The position numbers were made by a program, and so were the translations under genes. From NCBI RefSeq assembly GCF_014023275.1, contig NZ_CP054698.1, positions 7,153,001 through 7,217,000 on the forward strand: a stretch of 64,000 nt of DNA. Reading direction: 5' to 3'. Under the pieces are notes generated by a model. It saw nothing but the letters and a program-made list of their open reading frames with translations, did not search any database and was not told the DNA's origin. Shown one piece after another: positions 18,521 to 26,862 of this stretch (positions are counted from its first letter, which is position 1; each line of letters starts with the position of its first letter). Source of the stretch: Nostoc edaphicum CCNP1411. GTDB taxonomy: Bacteria; Cyanobacteriota; Cyanobacteriia; Cyanobacteriales; Nostocaceae.

Positions 18521-19405
18521 ATGGAACTGCGACACCTGCGCTACTTCATTGCTGTAGCTGAAGAACTGCACTTTAGTAGAGCCGCAGAGCGACTTCACAT
18601 TGCTCAACCGCCCTTAAGCCAGCAAATTCAACAGCTAGAAGCAGAACTAGGCGTTGAACTTTTTCAACGCAAAACTAAACGACAGGTGCAGCTAACGGAA
18701 GCCGGACAAGTATTTTTGCAAGAAGCTTATCAATTGTTCGCTCAACTGTCCAAGGCAATTGATCTGACTCAACGGACAGGTAGGGGTGAGAAAGGACAAC
18801 TACGAGTAGGTTTCACCAGCTTGGTAACTTACGATTTGCTGCCTGTGATTTTGCGGCGGTTTCGAGAACAGTTTCTAGAGGTGGAGTTAGTATTACAGGA
18901 ATTAACGACAACTCAGCAAGAACAAGCGCTATTCAATCGCCGCATCCATGTAGGTTTTGCCCATCCACCTTTAGAAGACAACACTTTTAATCAAGAATGC
19001 ATTCAGCAAGAGGGACTAATTGTAGCTTTGCTAGAGACTCATTTCTTAGCTAGACAAGAAAATATTTCAGTGCGCGAGCTAAAAAATGAAAATTTTATTA
19101 TGTTCCCTCGCCATTTAGGCCCTGGACTTTACGATCAAATCCTGAGTCTTTGCCAGCAAGGAAATTTCAGCCCAAAAGTGACTCAAGAAGCAATCCAAAT
19201 GCAGACAATTATCGGGCTAGTGTCAGCAGAAATGGGGATTGCGATCGTACCGTCTTCTTTGCAAAATCTTCAAAGGGCTGGTGTAGTTTATCGCACTTTA
19301 GAAGAAAAAACACCATTAGTAGAAACGGCTGTAGTGTGGCGACAAGAGGATATGACACCTGTTTTACGGGAGTTTCTACAAATTGTCAGAAGTCTCTGTA
19401 GTTAA
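18521..19405 (+). CDS. LysR-family transcriptional regulator
   Basis: This is a 294-residue LysR regulator. The N-terminal winged helix-turn-helix (residues 1-65) contains ELRHLRYFIAVAEELHFSRAA and PPLSQQIQQLEAELGVELFQR. The C-terminal effector domain contains LRVGFTSLVTYDLLPVILRRFR and LVSAEMGIAIVPSSLQN. The LRYFIAVAEE start resembles the CbnR/CatR/BenM-like subgroup. It is divergent from ilvD, so control of ilvD and of itself is plausible, but the ligand is unknown. The intergenic gap contains AT-rich sequence with ATATTTATGAATAT-like dyads. Confidence 0.9.
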   Translation: MELRHLRYFIAVAEELHFSRAAERLHIAQPPLSQQIQQLEAELGVELFQRKTKRQVQLTEAGQVFLQEAYQLFAQLSKAIDLTQRTGRGEKGQLRVGFTSLVTYDLLPVILRRFREQFLEVELVLQELTTTQQEQALFNRRIHVGFAHPPLEDNTFNQECIQQEGLIVALLETHFLARQENISVRELKNENFIMFPRHLGPGLYDQILSLCQQGNFSPKVTQEAIQMQTIIGLVSAEMGIAIVPSSLQNLQRAGVVYRTLEEKTPLVETAVVWRQEDMTPVLREFLQIVRSLCS

Positions 19406-19894
19406 TTAGTCAGGTGAACTACTCAGACCTGCCTACGGTTGAAGTTGATCCGTTAGTGAGTCTTCTCCCAAGGGGAGACGCCAAGGGCGAACGAGGGTCG
19501 CGTCTTGTCTTTAATTTTGAATTAATAATTTTGAATTCCCCGTTCGCGTAGCGTCTCGCAGAGAAGGGGTTGACCAGTCATACTCTGTGTATTTTTCTGC
19601 ATCAGCGTTTTGGTATTGATGTCCCAATACTGCTCGGGTTTTGCATTTTTAACTCGGAATAGGGTTTGGGAAAAGGTTAAAGGTTAAAGGTTTTTTCTTT
19701 CCCCCGCCCCTTATCCCCAGAGGGGGCCCCACCTTCCCCTTTTCCCCTTAACCGACAAGTATTGATTGATGTCCTTACTTTTGAACAGCATCCTGTGGCC
19801 TAATTCACATAAGGCGTAAATTAACCAGTCCTAAAGAGGATATAGAATTTTGGGGTTTTTGTTAAAAATTACATATTCTCAAGAGGTCAGATTT
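19406..19894. repeat. Intergenic region packed with interspersed repeat fragments
   Basis: The spacer before the sulfatase holds several repeat words common in this window: a GGGAGACGCC/GTCTCGCAGAG type segment with GCGTAGCG (19470-19570), TTTAATTTTGAATTAATAATTTTGAATT (19510-19537), and C/G-rich GGTTAAAGG/CCCCTTTTCC runs (19670-19755). No gene is recognised. AAGAGG just before 19895 is the likely ribosome binding site. Confidence 0.6.
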
Positions 19895-22249
19895 ATGTCT
19901 CTGCGTGAATACAAACCCGGAAATACTTTCCCCGGTGTCATCGGTCGGACAGTTGATAAATCCAGTCCAGCTTGGCCAGAACCGTTGCGATCTAAAGAAG
20001 GAACACCAAACGTCCTATTTATCGTTTTCGATGATACAGGCTTTGGGCAATTTGGATGTTACGGAAGTCCCATCAAAACACCCAACCTAGACGCACTAGC
20101 CGCCAATGGCTTACGCTACAACAATTTACATACAACGGCGTTGTGTTCACCCACCCGTTCTTGTCTTCTGACTGGGCGCAATCACCATTCTAATGCCATG
20201 TCCTGCATTACAGAAGGTTCTACGGGTTATCCCGGTGGTAATGGGAATATTCCTTTTGAGAATGGGTTTCTCTCGGAGATATTATTACAGAAGGGTTATA
20301 ACACTTATGCGATCGGGAAATGGCATTTAACGCCCGCAGACCAGATATCTGCGGCCGGCCCCTATGATCGCTGGCCTCTTGGTCGCGGTTTTGAACGTTT
20401 TTATGGTTTTCTAGGCGGAGAAACCCACCAGTATTATCCAGATTTGGTTTATGACAACCACACCGTTAAGCCAGAAAAGACCCCCGCAGAAGGCTACCAT
20501 TTGACCGCAGACTTGGCAGACAAGGCAATTAGCTTTATTGCTGATGCCAAGCAGGTTGCCCCCGATAAACCCTTTTTCATGTATTTCTGTCCTGGTGCGA
20601 TGCACGCCCCCCATCATGTGCCGAAAGAATGGGCTGATGCCTACGCCGGACAGTTTGATGATGGCTGGGAAGCTTACAGGGAAAAGGTTTTTGCTCGTCA
20701 GCAGGAAATGGGGATTGTCCCGGCCGATGCCGAACTCTCCCGCCATGATCCCGATGTCCCGCACTGGGATTCTCTCTCAGCCGCAGAAAAACGGCTTTAT
20801 GCCCGGATGATGGAAGTATATGCTGGCTTTTTAACCCACACTGACCACCATATCGGTCGCTTACTCGACTTCCTCAAAGCGATCGGCGAGTTCGAGAATA
20901 CTGTAATTATAGTCATCTCAGACAATGGGGCAAGTTCTGAAGGGGGGCCAACTGGTTCAGTTAATGAGAACCTCTTTTTTAACAATGTGCCAGAATCCCT
21001 AGAGGAAAATCTCAAGGCACTAGATAAGCTAGGCAGTCCAGAAACTTTCAACCATTATGCTTGGGGTTGGACTTGGGCAGGTAATACGCCTTTCCGTCGT
21101 TGGAAACGGGAAACTTATCGGGGTGGAATCAGCGATCCCTTGATAGTCCATTGGAATCAAGGCATTGAGGCAAAAGGTGAAATCCGTACTCAGTACGCTC
21201 ATGCTATTGACCTAGTACCGACTGTGCTGGAATTACTGGAAATTGAACCACCAACAACGATTAAGGGTGTTACTCAATCTCCTATTGAAGGTGTCAGTTT
21301 TGCTCATACTTTTAATCATAGTACCGTACCTACTAAGCACCTGACCCAATATTTCGAGATGATGGGACATCGTTCTCTTTACTATGATGGTTGGCGGGCG
21401 GTTTGTCCTTGGCCTGGCCCCTCATTTGCAGAAGCAGGTCAGTTTTTTGGTGCGGCCATTTCGGCCCAAACTCTAACGGATTTGGATACCCATCATTGGG
21501 AACTGTATCACGTCGCCTCAGATTTTTCGGAAAATCATAATATTGCGGCTGATAATCGCCCTAAGTTGATTGAAATGATTGCCACTTGGTACGTAGAGGC
21601 GGGTAAATACAATGTGTTGCCTGTGGATGGCAGAGGCGTACAACGATTTGCAGAAGAACGTCCTCAGATTGCCGTCAATCGTAGCCGCTATACTTACTAT
21701 CCTGATACTCAGGCAATCCCAGCCAATAGTGCCGTCAAGTTGCTCAATCGTTCTCACAGTATTACGGCTGATGTGGAAATTCCCACAGGTGGCGCAGAAG
21801 GAGTATTACTGGCTCATGGAGGTAATGATAGTGGCTACTCCTTCTATATCAAAGATGGCAAACTGCACTGGGTTCATAATTATGTAGCGCGATCGCTGTA
21901 TCATGTCGAGTCTGGGTCATCTGTGCCGGAAGGTCGTCACCAGTTGCGCTTTGAGTTTAAAGTCACGGGTCAACCAGATTTAGCCAAGGGGAAAGGAACG
22001 CCAGGTTGCGCTGAACTTTATATCGATGGGAAATTAGTTGGGCAAGCCAATGTCCCTGTAACTACTCCTTTAGCACTAGGTCTGACCAGTGGTGTGACTT
22101 GTGGAATTGCCCCTGGTGCGCCTGTAACACCCGATTATGAACCGCCCTTCAAGTTTACGGGCAAGATTTATAGTGTGATAGTGGATGTTAGTGGAGATTT
22201 GATTCAAGATAAGGAAGCTGAAATGCGTACTATTATGGCACGACAGTAG
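19895..22249 (+). CDS. Type I arylsulfatase
   Basis: This is a sulfatase of the alkaline-phosphatase superfamily, 784 residues from ATG 19895 (MSLREYKPG), preceded by AAGAGG. The active-site signature CSPTRSCLLTGR (around residue 84 of the mature frame) has the Cys that is converted to formylglycine. Metal-binding residues are in VFDDTGFGQFGCYG near the start and in VIVISDNGASSEGG later. The C-terminal 150 residues look like a concanavalin-like beta-sandwich. There is no Sec signal peptide, so it may be cytoplasmic. It releases sulfate from sulfate esters and so helps sulfur scavenging. No formylglycine-generating enzyme gene is nearby. A BASS-like transporter gene follows. Confidence 0.9.
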   Translation: MSLREYKPGNTFPGVIGRTVDKSSPAWPEPLRSKEGTPNVLFIVFDDTGFGQFGCYGSPIKTPNLDALAANGLRYNNLHTTALCSPTRSCLLTGRNHHSNAMSCITEGSTGYPGGNGNIPFENGFLSEILLQKGYNTYAIGKWHLTPADQISAAGPYDRWPLGRGFERFYGFLGGETHQYYPDLVYDNHTVKPEKTPAEGYHLTADLADKAISFIADAKQVAPDKPFFMYFCPGAMHAPHHVPKEWADAYAGQFDDGWEAYREKVFARQQEMGIVPADAELSRHDPDVPHWDSLSAAEKRLYARMMEVYAGFLTHTDHHIGRLLDFLKAIGEFENTVIIVISDNGASSEGGPTGSVNENLFFNNVPESLEENLKALDKLGSPETFNHYAWGWTWAGNTPFRRWKRETYRGGISDPLIVHWNQGIEAKGEIRTQYAHAIDLVPTVLELLEIEPPTTIKGVTQSPIEGVSFAHTFNHSTVPTKHLTQYFEMMGHRSLYYDGWRAVCPWPGPSFAEAGQFFGAAISAQTLTDLDTHHWELYHVASDFSENHNIAADNRPKLIEMIATWYVEAGKYNVLPVDGRGVQRFAEERPQIAVNRSRYTYYPDTQAIPANSAVKLLNRSHSITADVEIPTGGAEGVLLAHGGNDSGYSFYIKDGKLHWVHNYVARSLYHVESGSSVPEGRHQLRFEFKVTGQPDLAKGKGTPGCAELYIDGKLVGQANVPVTTPLALGLTSGVTCGIAPGAPVTPDYEPPFKFTGKIYSVIVDVSGDLIQDKEAEMRTIMARQ

Positions 22250-22254
22250 AGAGT

Positions 22255-22400
22255 CAAGTCGCTTCTCTACGAGACGCTGCGCGTAGCTTGCTTCTCTGAA
22301 AGAGTACGCTCCAATTAAAAATTAAAAATTATTAATTAAAACTTGCAAGACGCTCTCTACGAGACGCTGCGCGAACGCGGACTCGTTAACGCTACGCTAT
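22255..22400. repeat. Interspersed repeat fragments between sulfatase and transporter genes
   Basis: The spacer contains two copies of a TCTCTACGAGACGCTGCGCG word (near 22262 and 22354) and an AATTAAAAATTAAAAATT run (near 22314). These are the same repeat words as in other spacers of the window. They flank but do not interrupt genes here. Confidence 0.65.
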
Positions 22401-22410
22401 CAGTGGAGCC

Positions 22411-23199
22411 ATGCACCATCCCTTATTACTGGTTCTCGTTAAAGTCACTATTTTTTCTCTGATGTTAGCCATAGGGTGCAACCTCTCTTTTGAAAAGATG
22501 CGCTCCTTCTGGCGAAAACCTGCCTTAGTATTCCGTGCGCTTTTAGCGGTTGTTGTGCTGGTTCCTCTAGTGGTTATTCTTCAACTGAAACTGTTGAACT
22601 TACCACCGGCAGTGATGATCGGATTGGCAATACTTGCAGCTTCTCCAGGTGCACCTCTGACCACAAAGCGATCACAACAGGCTGGAGGTAGCTTCCACTA
22701 CTCAGCAAGTCTTCAGCTAACTCTGGCAATACTGGCGGTTTTTGTTACTCCCATCACTTTGGCAATTTTAGAAGTTGCCCGGCAAGTCATTATGGTGCAG
22801 TTATTACCTGTCAGTCTCGGTATTTTGATGCAAAAGTTCACGGCTACATTTACCCAAGAGATTGCTAAACTCTTGACTTTTATTGCTAACAGTCTCTTTT
22901 TGGCGCTAGTTGTTTTAGTGTGCATCTTAGGGCTGCCAATGTTTTCCAAAGTTGGGGAATTACCACTGGTAGCGATCGCAATTATGGTGATTGCCTCTCT
23001 AGGAATTGGACACGCTTTAGGTAGATTCGATGATGATACCCGATCTACCTTGGCGATTTTCTGTATTGCTCGCAATTTTGGTTTAGCTTTATTTATCGCT
23101 ATTTTGAATCATGTACAACAGCAGGTGATTCCTACACTGCTGGCTTATCTTATTTTAGGAGCACGTAAGTCTTGTATGTCTTTTGATGTATTATCTTGA
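22411..23199 (+). CDS. Bile acid:sodium symporter (BASS)-like membrane protein, possibly with altered C-terminus
   Basis: This 262-residue membrane protein has about eight hydrophobic helices. It resembles the BASS/SBF family: IGCNLSFEKMRSFWRKP near the start, ILAASPGAPLTTKRSQQAGG in the middle (an anion-site-like stretch), and GRFDDDTRSTLAIFCIARNFGLAL later. In the family these proteins move organic anions with sodium. The expected tenth-helix sequence is replaced after LAYLILGA by a short polar tail (RKSCMSFDVLS), which suggests a frameshift or truncation at the end. The position after the arylsulfatase hints at transport of an organic sulfate or its product, but this is only inferred. Confidence 0.65.
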   Translation: MHHPLLLVLVKVTIFSLMLAIGCNLSFEKMRSFWRKPALVFRALLAVVVLVPLVVILQLKLLNLPPAVMIGLAILAASPGAPLTTKRSQQAGGSFHYSASLQLTLAILAVFVTPITLAILEVARQVIMVQLLPVSLGILMQKFTATFTQEIAKLLTFIANSLFLALVVLVCILGLPMFSKVGELPLVAIAIMVIASLGIGHALGRFDDDTRSTLAIFCIARNFGLALFIAILNHVQQQVIPTLLAYLILGARKSCMSFDVLS

Positions 23200-23315
23200 T
23201 TTACCCACCCATCCTATCCCCCTGGATGGGATAATAAGTTACTAGTAGGGAAAATGTGTAAGCTATTCCCTAACTTTATATTTCTCTGCACTCTGGTTAT
23301 ATTGAGGAACTCATT

Positions 23316-24431
23316 GTGGTTGCCACGCCGGAAAAAGTACAACACACCCACGAGCATCTATCAGGTAAAGACCGTGTAGCCGTATTGCTTATGGGCTACG
23401 GCGAAGTCGAAAGCTACGAAGATTTCGCCAACTATAACGAACAGGCATTAAATCTACTGACAGCAAAATTCGCACCAGTGCCAACCTGGATTTATCCCCC
23501 ACTGGCAAAGCTTTTGGCGCTATTTGACCGCCACGAGTGGGGACACACACACCACGATTTTATCTCCCCACACAATGCCATCTTTGAACAGCAGCGAGCT
23601 GGGATTGAGAAGCATTTACAAGAAAAATGGGGTGATAATGTCCAAGTTTTCAAAGCTTTTAACTTTTGCGCCCCTTTTCTACCCAATCAAGTCTTGGCAG
23701 AAATCAAAAACCAAGGCTTTGACAAGCTGCTGATTTACCCTCTGCTGGTTGTTGATTCTATCTTTACCAGTGGTATTGCGATCGAGCAAGTTAACAATGC
23801 TCTTGTTGAGTTGACTGATGGTGAGGAACATTGGGTTAAAGCACAGCGTTACATTCCTTCTTTCTTCAACGAACCAGCTTACATCGATTTAATGGCTCAT
23901 CTGGTTGAGGAGAAAATTGCTGAGTTAGCCTCAGCTTATCTACCTTCTCAAATCGGTATTGTGTTAATGAATCACGGTTGTCCTCACAAAGCCAAAGGCT
24001 TTACTTCTGGGATTGCTGAAAGTGAAGCAATGTACGATTTGGTTCGAGATAAGTTGATTAACCGTTATCCGTTAATCTCGGTGGGTTGGCTCAATCATGA
24101 CACGCCGTTAATTGATTGGACACAGCCAAACGCAGAGCAAGCCGCAAATAACCTGATCCAATTGGGTGCAAAAGTAGTGATATTTATGCCAATTGGCTTT
24201 GCGACAGAAAACCACGAAACTCTATTGGATGTACACCACATCATCCATGCTTTGGAAAAACAGCATCCTGGTACGAACTACGTACAAATGGCTTGCGTCA
24301 ACGACCATCCAGAATTCTTGGCGATGGCGGCGCAATGGGCTGATGCTCATATTGGAGAGTTGTTGTCAGAGCAAACTTTGGCAGTTAATCCCCAACTAGC
24401 GGAGCATCATCATCACCACCACCATCATTAA
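23316..24431 (+). CDS. Ferrochelatase-family protein with natural C-terminal His8 tail
   Basis: This 371-residue protein starts at GTG 23316 (MVATPEKVQ), with GAGGAA ten bases upstream. It has the ferrochelatase two-domain layout: VAVLLMGYGEVESYEDF at the start, FNFCAPFLPNQVLAEI in the middle, and IFMPIGFATENHETLLDVHHI at the C-terminal side. The last segment carries the His and Glu of the ferrochelatase active-site region. Ordinary HemH has LLNLGGP in place of LLMGYGE, so it may be a divergent paralogue rather than the main haem enzyme. The chain ends in eight consecutive histidines after a PQLAE spacer, encoded by CAT/CAC mixed codons. Such a tail should bind Ni, Co, Zn or Fe. A terminator follows. 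Confidence 0.8.
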   Translation: MVATPEKVQHTHEHLSGKDRVAVLLMGYGEVESYEDFANYNEQALNLLTAKFAPVPTWIYPPLAKLLALFDRHEWGHTHHDFISPHNAIFEQQRAGIEKHLQEKWGDNVQVFKAFNFCAPFLPNQVLAEIKNQGFDKLLIYPLLVVDSIFTSGIAIEQVNNALVELTDGEEHWVKAQRYIPSFFNEPAYIDLMAHLVEEKIAELASAYLPSQIGIVLMNHGCPHKAKGFTSGIAESEAMYDLVRDKLINRYPLISVGWLNHDTPLIDWTQPNAEQAANNLIQLGAKVVIFMPIGFATENHETLLDVHHIIHALEKQHPGTNYVQMACVNDHPEFLAMAAQWADAHIGELLSEQTLAVNPQLAEHHHHHHHH

Positions 24432-24806
24432 GTTTTTTAGGGTGGACAAAACTTTGACCACTCTACACTTATGGTGTAATCATTTGACAATCTCACACTT
24501 CAAGGTGTGGGATTTTTTATAAGAAGAATTCAGAACTCAGGAGCGGAGCCGGAGACGCTCCGCCTCCGGTCAGAATGAGCGTATGAATTCTGTACGAGTG
24601 GGTGACGAATATTGGTTAAAACCGTACAATTCTTAGAGATGCTACCGCGAACGTCCCGCTACGCTAACGCCCGAAGTCAAGCGAAAAAAATTAAAATATT
24701 CTCGCCTTAAAACTCTATCCGTTTATGGGTAGAGTATTCACCAATTCTGTTAGCGCAGCGGGGCGTAGCCCATGCTGTATTCTGACTGAAGCTGAATGAA
24801 ACTCTT
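24432..24806. repeat. Spacer with terminator and EcoRI-type and GCTACGC-type repeats
   Basis: Beyond the terminator, this spacer holds a repeat from about 24525 to 24600 containing GGAGCGGAGCCGGAGACGCTC. A 37-bp stretch of it is found perfectly inverted at about 57021-57057. Further GCTACGC-rich words lie at 24650-24680 and 24750-24770. No gene is recognised. Confidence 0.65.
24492..24519 (+). terminator. Rho-independent-like terminator after the ferrochelatase-like gene
   Basis: The sequence CACAC-TTCAAG-GTGTG (24494-24509), extended by one G-T pair on one side, forms a short hairpin and is followed by GGATTTTTTAT. It lies 60 bases after the stop codon. The stem is short but the T-run is clear. 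Confidence 0.55.
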
Positions 24807-25178
24807 CTAATTTGACAGTAAATAACGAAGGCCGATCAATAACACAAAAATACCATACAGCTTTTTCATAAACTCGCTGCTAATAAACGGCTGATTTGCA
24901 AACAATGCCCCGAAGAAGTTACCCACGATTAAACCAACTGCAATAATCAGAGCATATTTGATATTAAGATTACCGTTGCGATGGTAAACTAAGGCTGCTA
25001 GAATCCCAATTGGCAAAATTTGAGCAGCCACAGAAGTTCCGGTAGCTAACTTCTGATCCAAACCAATTACTAACACCATTGCGGGAATCATAATTGCGCC
25101 GCCACCAATACCAAACATCCCGCCAGCGACGCCAGAAACTAAACCGATTAACAACAGTTGGATCAAGATATTAGACAT
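24807..25178 (-). CDS. TauE/SafE-family half transporter
   Basis: This 123-residue membrane protein matches one half of the TauE/SafE (sulfite/organosulfonate exporter) family, which normally has two such halves. The family signature at the start is SGVAGGMFGIGGGAIMIPAMVL, followed by GTSVAAQILPIGILAAL and hydrophobic helices ending GLRYLLSN. About four membrane helices are visible. Single-half versions are common in cyanobacteria and should act as dimers. In context (arylsulfatase and organic-anion transporter nearby) a sulfur-related solute is possible, but the genes are on different strands and no operon is implied. Confidence 0.85.
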   Translation of the reverse strand: MSNILIQLLLIGLVSGVAGGMFGIGGGAIMIPAMVLVIGLDQKLATGTSVAAQILPIGILAALVYHRNGNLNIKYALIIAVGLIVGNFFGALFANQPFISSEFMKKLYGIFVLLIGLRYLLSN

Positions 25179-25199
25179 AAAAAATGGTTGCTAGATTAC

Positions 25200-25390
25200 A
25201 AACTTTGAATAAGAATTCAGAAGTCAGAATGGGCTAAACGCCCCGCTACCGCTAACAGGAGTCAGAATCAAGACGCTCGATAGCGTAGCGGTAGCGAATC
25301 CTTGAGCGTCTGACTCGCTAACGCTGCGCTATCCACCAGTCGCACAGAATTCAATTCTGAATTCTGGCTCCTGACTCCTGAATTCTGTTC
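25200..25390. repeat. EcoRI-type interspersed repeat at the 3' end of the formamidase gene
   Basis: Reading on the minus strand, this contains ACAGAATTCAGGAGTCAGGAG, CAGAATTCAGAATTGAATTC, GACTGGTGGATAGCGCAGCG and TTAGCGAGTC. The same words in the same order, with a few changes, lie on the plus strand at about 56878-56955. The stretch at 25203-25265 contains a related AGAATTCAGAAGTCAGAATG word. Part of the repeat is coding in the formamidase gene. Confidence 0.75.
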
Positions 25391-26356
25391 GGATAAATTA
25401 ATTTTCTGGGAAAAAATTGATTTTGGTAGCATTCCATGTACACCTTTTTGGGGACTGTTAACAACTTGAGTAATGTGAAAATTCACAGCTAAACTACACA
25501 ATACATAAGCATCTTCTGGCGACAAATTAGTAAAGCGTTCCAGAAAATCAATCATGTTTTTTAAAGCTAGTTCTAAAGCTTCATCTAAGGTTTGAGCAAA
25601 GCCCATTGTGATGATATGAGTTGGAGTTTCGGCAATTGGTGTTGTTAGTTGTAAATCCTTGCGAAGTTTGAGGGTAATTCTACCGTTCATGGAAGTTTCA
25701 ATGGCGGTAACATTTACCTCACCATCTCCTTGTGCAGAATGCCCATCACCAATAGAAAATAATGCACCTGGTACGAAAATCGGCAAAAATAAACGAGAAC
25801 CAGCTTGTAATTCTCGGTTGTCGATATTACCACCGTAAGAACCTGGTGGGATAGAAGTTCGAGAAGTTTCTGGAGTAGCAACACCAAGAATCCCAAAAAA
25901 CGGTTTGAGAGGAATTTTTATACCAGCACCCGGCGGAAATTCCGCGATATTGTTTACTAAATCTAGAGGAATGAATCTCAACGCAGGTTGAGAAAACAGA
26001 TGTGGTAAAGCTCCCCAACCTGTACGAATGGCATTAAACCCTACAGGTAAACGAGGTGCGATCGCATCTAATTGTACTTCTAAAACATCCCCTGGTTCGG
26101 CATTGCGTACATAAATTGGCCCTGTGAGTAAATGTGGCCCTCCAGCAATTTTGCGCTCTGGTAAAAGATTTTGGCAGATATCGAGAAATTCTGGTGTGAG
26201 AAACTCAGGTGGTGCTTTGTCATAAACGTAGTAGCCTGTATAAGTTTCTACATCAATCGTATCGCCAGAGTCAATAGTGAGTACTGGTTTTAGCAGATGC
26301 GAGAAGCCACCTAGATGTACGGTTTCTTTTGAGGCTTTTAAAATGTAATGAGTCAT
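25268..26356 (-). CDS. Acetamidase/formamidase family protein with repeat-derived C-terminus
   Basis: The preferred start is MTHYILKA (26356), giving 362 residues; a nine-residue N-terminal extension to 26383 is possible. It has the acetamidase/formamidase layout: DTIDVET near residue 40, GPIYVRNAEPGDVLEVQ, PGSYGGNIDNRELQAGSRLFLPI and FSIGDGHSAQGDGEV, followed by FAQTLDEALE and DAYVLCSLAV. These enzymes release ammonia from short amides such as formamide. The last 43 residues or so (after FSQKINLSEQ) are not family sequence. They are read through the EcoRI-type interspersed repeat that also lies at 56878-56950, so the native stop has been lost and the tail is repeat-encoded. Confidence 0.85.
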   Translation of the reverse strand: MTHYILKASKETVHLGGFSHLLKPVLTIDSGDTIDVETYTGYYVYDKAPPEFLTPEFLDICQNLLPERKIAGGPHLLTGPIYVRNAEPGDVLEVQLDAIAPRLPVGFNAIRTGWGALPHLFSQPALRFIPLDLVNNIAEFPPGAGIKIPLKPFFGILGVATPETSRTSIPPGSYGGNIDNRELQAGSRLFLPIFVPGALFSIGDGHSAQGDGEVNVTAIETSMNGRITLKLRKDLQLTTPIAETPTHIITMGFAQTLDEALELALKNMIDFLERFTNLSPEDAYVLCSLAVNFHITQVVNSPQKGVHGMLPKSIFSQKINLSEQNSGVRSQNSELNSVRLVDSAALASQTLKDSLPLRYRAS

Positions 26357-26862
26357 AACTATTTTATTTTTAATTGTGTGCAAACAAGACCATTTCTATA
26401 GATTCATATCTGTGCATTTTTGTCAATCAAAAGTTAAATAAAGTCTATAACCAGCTTTTAGAGATGGTCACTTTTCATTAGCCCTGTTTTATCACTTTCG
26501 GAAAAAAATAATCGAAGCGAAACTCTGAAACTTTTATTTAATAAAGCTTTGAGTCTTTATTTTCTAGTATAAGTTAAAATTTATAGCTTAAAAGCTGAAA
26601 AGTTAAGCTGAGAAAGGCTTTCAGCGATTGGTTTTTCCCAAACTGATAAAATAGGGTTAGAGCGATCGCAACCAAAATAGTTATGTTTTCACTAAGGTAT
26701 AAGATTCCTGGGGTTAAATTAAAGTAAAAATTTGGGATTACGGCAAACAATTTCTTGAAGTCACACTTGGTCAGCTTACGGTTATTTTTTAAGTTAAAAA
26801 ACATTTTGTAACACAGGAAGAATTATATGATTTACATTTGAAGTATTTAAAGTTACAATTCG
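26357..26862. other. Intergenic region with no recognised gene
   Basis: This AT-rich spacer separates the divergent formamidase and non-haem iron protein genes. A 76-codon minus-strand frame (26574-26804) has no recognisable family, has low-complexity hydrophobic composition and is not convincing. Promoters for both flanking genes should lie here, but no certain elements can be pointed out. Confidence 0.5.

Noticed and set aside
26574..26804. 76-codon minus-strand frame
   Set aside because: Low-complexity hydrophobic translation of AT-rich DNA, no family, no good ribosome binding site.
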